NCBI RefSeq assembly: GCF_008710095.1
Contig: NZ_VYKJ01000005.1
Span: 189,375-253,374 of the forward strand
Reading direction: 5' to 3'
DNA: 64,000 bases
Origin: Affinibrenneria salicis
GTDB lineage: Bacteria; Pseudomonadota; Gammaproteobacteria; Enterobacterales; Enterobacteriaceae
Positions 60,864 through 64,000 of this stretch are shown in pieces. Below the pieces are notes generated by a model. That model saw only the letters and a program-made list of their open reading frames with translations. It searched no databases and had not been told where the DNA came from. The number at the start of each line of letters is the position of its first letter. The stretch's first letter is position 1. The translations under genes and the position numbers were made by a program.

Positions 60864-62045
60864 ATGAACAAAAACAGAGGGCTTAAGCCTCTGGCAGCGG
60901 TTCTGATGCTTTCTGGCGGTCTCTTCCTTACCGGATGTGATAATAAAGAAGCCCAGCAGGGCGGCCAGCAACAAGCGCCTGAAGTCGGGATTGTGACGCT
61001 CAAAATCCAGTCACTGAATATCACGACGGAACTACCCGGGCGCACAGCGGCATACCGTATCGCGGAAGTTCGACCTCAGGTCGGCGGCATTATCCTGAAA
61101 CGCAATTTCGTTGAGGGTAGCGATGTGCAAGCGGGAACCTCGCTGTATCAGATCGATCCGGCCACTTATCAGGCGTCCTATGACAGCGCCAAAGGCAGTC
61201 TGGCGCAGGCGCAGGCCAGCGCGGAAATCGCCCGCGTGACGGTCAACCGCTACAAACCGCTGCTCGGCACCGACTACGTCAGCCGTCAGGATTACGATCA
61301 GGCGGTCGCCACCTCGCGCCAGGCCGATGCCGCGGTGCAGGCTGCCAAAGCCACCGTCGAGAGCGCCCGCATTAATCTGGCCTACACCAAAGTTATTTCG
61401 CCCATCAGCGGCCGCGTCGGTAAATCGACGGTGACCGAAGGGGCGCTGGTGTCGAGCGGACAAACCACCGCGCTCACCACGGTGCAACAGCTTGACCCGA
61501 TCTATGTAGACGTAACCCAGTCGAGCAATGATTTTCTGCGCCTGAAACAGGAACTGGAAAACGGCACGCTGAAGCAAGAGCAAGGCAAAGCCAACGTCCG
61601 CCTGCTGCTGGAAAACGGCCAGCTGTACGATCACAACGGCACGCTGGAATTCTCCGACGTCACGGTTGACGAAACGACCGGCTCCATCACGCTGCGCGCG
61701 ATCTTCCCTAACCCGCAGCATAACCTGTTGCCCGGCATGTTTGTGCGCGCCCGTCTGGACGAAGGCGTCAACCACAATGCGCTTCTGGTTCCTCAGCAGG
61801 GCATTACCCGCTCGCCGCGCGGCGAAGCAACCGCCATGGTGGTCGGCGAAGGCGACAAAGTGGAACAGCGCGTGCTGACCGCCAGTCAGGCCATCGGCGA
61901 TAAATGGCTGGTGACGCAGGGACTGAAAGAAGGCGACCGCGTCATTATTACCGGTCTACAGAAAATCAGGCCTGGGGTTCAGGTAACCACGCAAGAAGTG
62001 GCGCCGCAAAACTCTGAGTCAAATGCTGAACCCGCGAAGTCTTAA
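60864..62045 (+). CDS. acrA: Periplasmic adaptor AcrA of the AcrAB-TolC efflux pump
   Basis: AcrA is the lipid-anchored membrane-fusion protein linking AcrB to TolC. The 393-residue protein has a lipoprotein signal with lipobox LTGC (Cys25), lipoyl, alpha-hairpin (about 100-165), beta-barrel and membrane-proximal domains; AYRIAEVRPQVGGIILKRNFVEGSDVQAG and VISPISGRVGKSTVTEGALV are the two lipoyl half-motifs. It starts at an ATG with TTGAGG upstream and is followed 16 bases after its stop by acrB. Confidence 0.97.
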   Translation: MNKNRGLKPLAAVLMLSGGLFLTGCDNKEAQQGGQQQAPEVGIVTLKIQSLNITTELPGRTAAYRIAEVRPQVGGIILKRNFVEGSDVQAGTSLYQIDPATYQASYDSAKGSLAQAQASAEIARVTVNRYKPLLGTDYVSRQDYDQAVATSRQADAAVQAAKATVESARINLAYTKVISPISGRVGKSTVTEGALVSSGQTTALTTVQQLDPIYVDVTQSSNDFLRLKQELENGTLKQEQGKANVRLLLENGQLYDHNGTLEFSDVTVDETTGSITLRAIFPNPQHNLLPGMFVRARLDEGVNHNALLVPQQGITRSPRGEATAMVVGEGDKVEQRVLTASQAIGDKWLVTQGLKEGDRVIITGLQKIRPGVQVTTQEVAPQNSESNAEPAKS

Positions 62046-62061
62046 CAGGAGCCGGTAATAC

Positions 62062-64000
62062 ATGGCCAAGTTTTTTATAGATCGTCCCATTTTCGCCTGG
62101 GTACTCGCCATCATGGTGATGCTGGTGGGTGCACTGGCCATCATGAAGCTGCCCGTCGCGCAGTATCCGACTATCGCGCCGCCGGCTATCGAAGTTACCG
62201 CAATGTATCCGGGCGCGGATGCCTCGACCCTGCAGGACTCCGTTACACAGGTTATCGAACAGAATATGAACGGTATCGATAAGCTGATGTATATGTCCTC
62301 CAGCAGCGACTCTTCCGGTACCGCGACGATTACGCTGACCTTTGATTCGAGCGCCAACCCCGACATCGCCCAGGTCCAGGTACAGAACAAACTGCAGCTG
62401 GCCATGCCGTTGCTGCCGCAGGAGGTTCAGCAGCAGGGCGTCAGCGTACAGAAATCCAGCAGCAGCTTCCTGATGGTGGCGGGTTTTATCAGCGATGATA
62501 AAAACATGACCCAGCAGGATATCGCTGACTATATCGGCGCCAACGTTCAGGATCCGATCAGCCGTGTGAACGGCGTGGGGGATACCCAGCTGTTCGGCGC
62601 CAAATACGCCATGCGTATCTGGCTCGATCCCAATAAGCTGAACAATTATCAGCTGACGCCGTCCGATGTTTCCAGCGCGATTAGCGTGCAAAACAACCAG
62701 ATTGCCGCCGGTCAGTTGGGGGGGACTCCGCCGGTCAAAGGGCAGCAGCTCAACGCTTCGATCATTGCGCAAACGCGGCTGAAATCGCCGGAGCAGTTTT
62801 CGAATATCATACTGAAGGTCAACGCAGACGGTTCCCAGGTGCGGCTGAGAGACGTGGCCCGCGTTGAACTGGGCGGCGAAAGCTATAGCGTCATCGCCCG
62901 CTATAACGGCCAGCCCGCCTCCGGTCTCGGCGTCAAGCTGGCGACCGGCGCCAATGCGCTGGATACCGCCACCGCGGTAAAAGCGGAAATCGCCAAACTG
63001 TCGTCCGCTTTCCCTAACGGGCTGCAGGTGGTTTACCCGTATGACACCACGCCGTTCGTTAAAATCTCGATTAACGAGGTGGTGAAAACGCTGGTGGAAG
63101 CCATCGTTCTGGTATTCCTGGTGATGTACCTGTTCCTGCAGAACCTGCGGGCGACGCTAATCCCGACCATCGCCGTTCCGGTGGTGTTGATGGGGACCTT
63201 CGCTATTCTGTCCGCGCTGGGCTATTCCATCAACACGCTGACCATGTTCGGGGTGGTGCTGGCCATCGGTCTGCTGGTGGATGACGCCATCGTGGTGGTG
63301 GAAAACGTCGAACGCGTCATGGTGGAAGAAAACCTGCCGCCGAAAGAAGCGACCCGCAAATCGATGGAGCAGATTCAGGGCGCGCTGGTGGGGATAGCCA
63401 TGGTGCTGTCCGCGGTATTCATCCCGATGGCGTTTATGAGCGGCTCGACCGGGGCGATCTATCGTCAGTTCTCTATTACCATCGTATCGGCCATGGTGCT
63501 GTCGGTGCTGGTGGCGATGATTCTGACGCCGGCGCTGTGCGCCACGCTGCTGAAGCCCGTCGATAAAGACGCGCATCACGCAAAAACCAAAGGCTTTTTC
63601 GGCTGGTTCAATAACCTGTTCGAAAAGAGCACCCATCACTATACCGACAGCATCGCCAATATATTGCGCAGCACAGGGCGTTATCTGGTGATTTATCTGC
63701 TGATCGTCGTCGGTCTTGCGCTACTGTTTCTTCGTCTGCCCAGTTCGTTTCTGCCGGAAGAAGACCAGGGCGTTCTGCTGACCATGGTGCAACTGCCCTC
63801 CGGCGGCACGCAGGAAAACACGCAGAAAGTGCTGGACCAGGTTAATCAGTATTTTCACAACAACGAACAGGACAACATTAAATCCGTATTCGCCGTTAAC
63901 GGTTTCGGTTTCTCCGGCAGCGGTCAAAATATGGGGCTGGTGTTTGTCAGCCTGAAGGACTGGGATGAACGGGCCGGCACGGAAAACAAGGTCAACGCCA
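62062..64000 (+). CDS. acrB: RND multidrug efflux transporter AcrB (3' end outside the window)
   Basis: AcrB is the proton-driven inner-membrane pump of the tripartite efflux system. The first 646 codons of a gene usually about 1,049 codons long are present and uninterrupted. The protein begins [20 protein letters not shown], with helix 1, the porter domain, and helices 2-6; the proton-relay pair Asp407-Asp408 is in [15 protein letters not shown]. The second large periplasmic loop starts near residue 565 ([15 protein letters not shown]). The ATG at 62062 has AGGAG about a dozen bases upstream. It is cotranscribed with acrA. Confidence 0.96.
   Translation, partial: MAKFFIDRPIFAWVLAIMVMLVGALAIMKLPVAQYPTIAPPAIEVTAMYPGADASTLQDSVTQVIEQNMNGIDKLMYMSSSSDSSGTATITLTFDSSANPDIAQVQVQNKLQLAMPLLPQEVQQQGVSVQKSSSSFLMVAGFISDDKNMTQQDIADYIGANVQDPISRVNGVGDTQLFGAKYAMRIWLDPNKLNNYQLTPSDVSSAISVQNNQIAAGQLGGTPPVKGQQLNASIIAQTRLKSPEQFSNIILKVNADGSQVRLRDVARVELGGESYSVIARYNGQPASGLGVKLATGANALDTATAVKAEIAKLSSAFPNGLQVVYPYDTTPFVKISINEVVKTLVEAIVLVFLVMYLFLQNLRATLIPTIAVPVVLMGTFAILSALGYSINTLTMFGVVLAIGLLVDDAIVVVENVERVMVEENLPPKEATRKSMEQIQGALVGIAMVLSAVFIPMAFMSGSTGAIYRQFSITIVSAMVLSVLVAMILTPALCATLLKPVDKDAHHAKTKGFFGWFNNLFEKSTHHYTDSIANILRSTGRYLVIYLLIVVGLALLFLRLPSSFLPEEDQGVLLTMVQLPSGGTQENTQKVLDQVNQYFHNNEQDNIKSVFAVNGFGFSGSGQNMGLVFVSLKDWDERAGTENKVNA

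Overview
The window is chromosomal DNA of a GC-rich member of the Enterobacterales. Almost every gene has a recognisable Escherichia coli counterpart, usually of near-identical length and with the same catalytic residues (men operon, rcsDB/rcsC, gyrA, ubiG, nrdAB-yfaE, atoSC-atoDAEB, cueR/copA, ybaP, ybaK, ushA, ybaL, gsk, hemH, adk, htpG, recR-ybaB-dnaX, apt, ybaN, priC-ybaM, mscK, acrR/acrAB). Gene order differs from E. coli in several places. Composition and order suggest a Pectobacteriaceae/Yersiniaceae-type enterobacterium rather than Escherichia, but genus cannot be fixed from the sequence alone. No rRNA, tRNA, CRISPR array, prophage or insertion sequence was seen.

Layout. 1-8.4 kb: a TerF-like TerD/von Willebrand A protein, then the complete menaquinone operon menF-D-H-B-C-E on the minus strand. 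8.4-9.1 kb: a gene-poor stretch with an orphan terminator and a weak small-RNA candidate. 9.1-16.6 kb: an MFS transporter and the Rcs phosphorelay (rcsD-rcsB, convergent with rcsC). 16.8-22.6 kb: gyrA, a divergent DKNYY-repeat protein of unknown function, and ubiG. 22.7-27 kb: nrdA-nrdB-yfaE behind a control region with a DnaA box and paired NrdR boxes; a ~100-bp inverted-repeat element sits between nrdA and nrdB. 27.1-28.5 kb: qmcA-ybbJ. 28.6-36.5 kb: short-chain fatty-acid catabolism, atoS-atoC then atoD-A-E-B, with a sigma-54 promoter and a candidate AtoC enhancer, and a palindrome-rich element between atoC and atoD. 36.7-41.5 kb: cueR and the divergent copper pump copA (three metal-binding domains), ybaP, ybaK. 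41.5-48.9 kb: ushA, ybaL, gsk, hemH, adk. 49.2-56.6 kb: htpG (sigma-32 promoter), recR-ybaB-dnaX (conserved frameshift signal), apt, ybaN, priC-ybaM. 56.6-64 kb: mscK, acrR and acrAB; acrB runs off the right edge.

How the genes work together. The window is mainly housekeeping: quinone synthesis (men, ubiG), nucleotide supply and salvage (nrd, apt, gsk, adk, ushA), replication and repair (gyrA, dnaX, recR, priC), envelope stress sensing and efflux (rcs, mscK, acr) and copper control (cueR/copA). Against E. coli it looks like several distant chromosomal blocks joined together: yfaE now abuts qmcA, and the ato cluster separates ybbJ from cueR. The best candidates for unexplained biology are the DKNYY protein next to gyrA, the two non-coding inverted-repeat elements, the solitary TerD-VWA protein and the orphan terminator at 8.96 kb.
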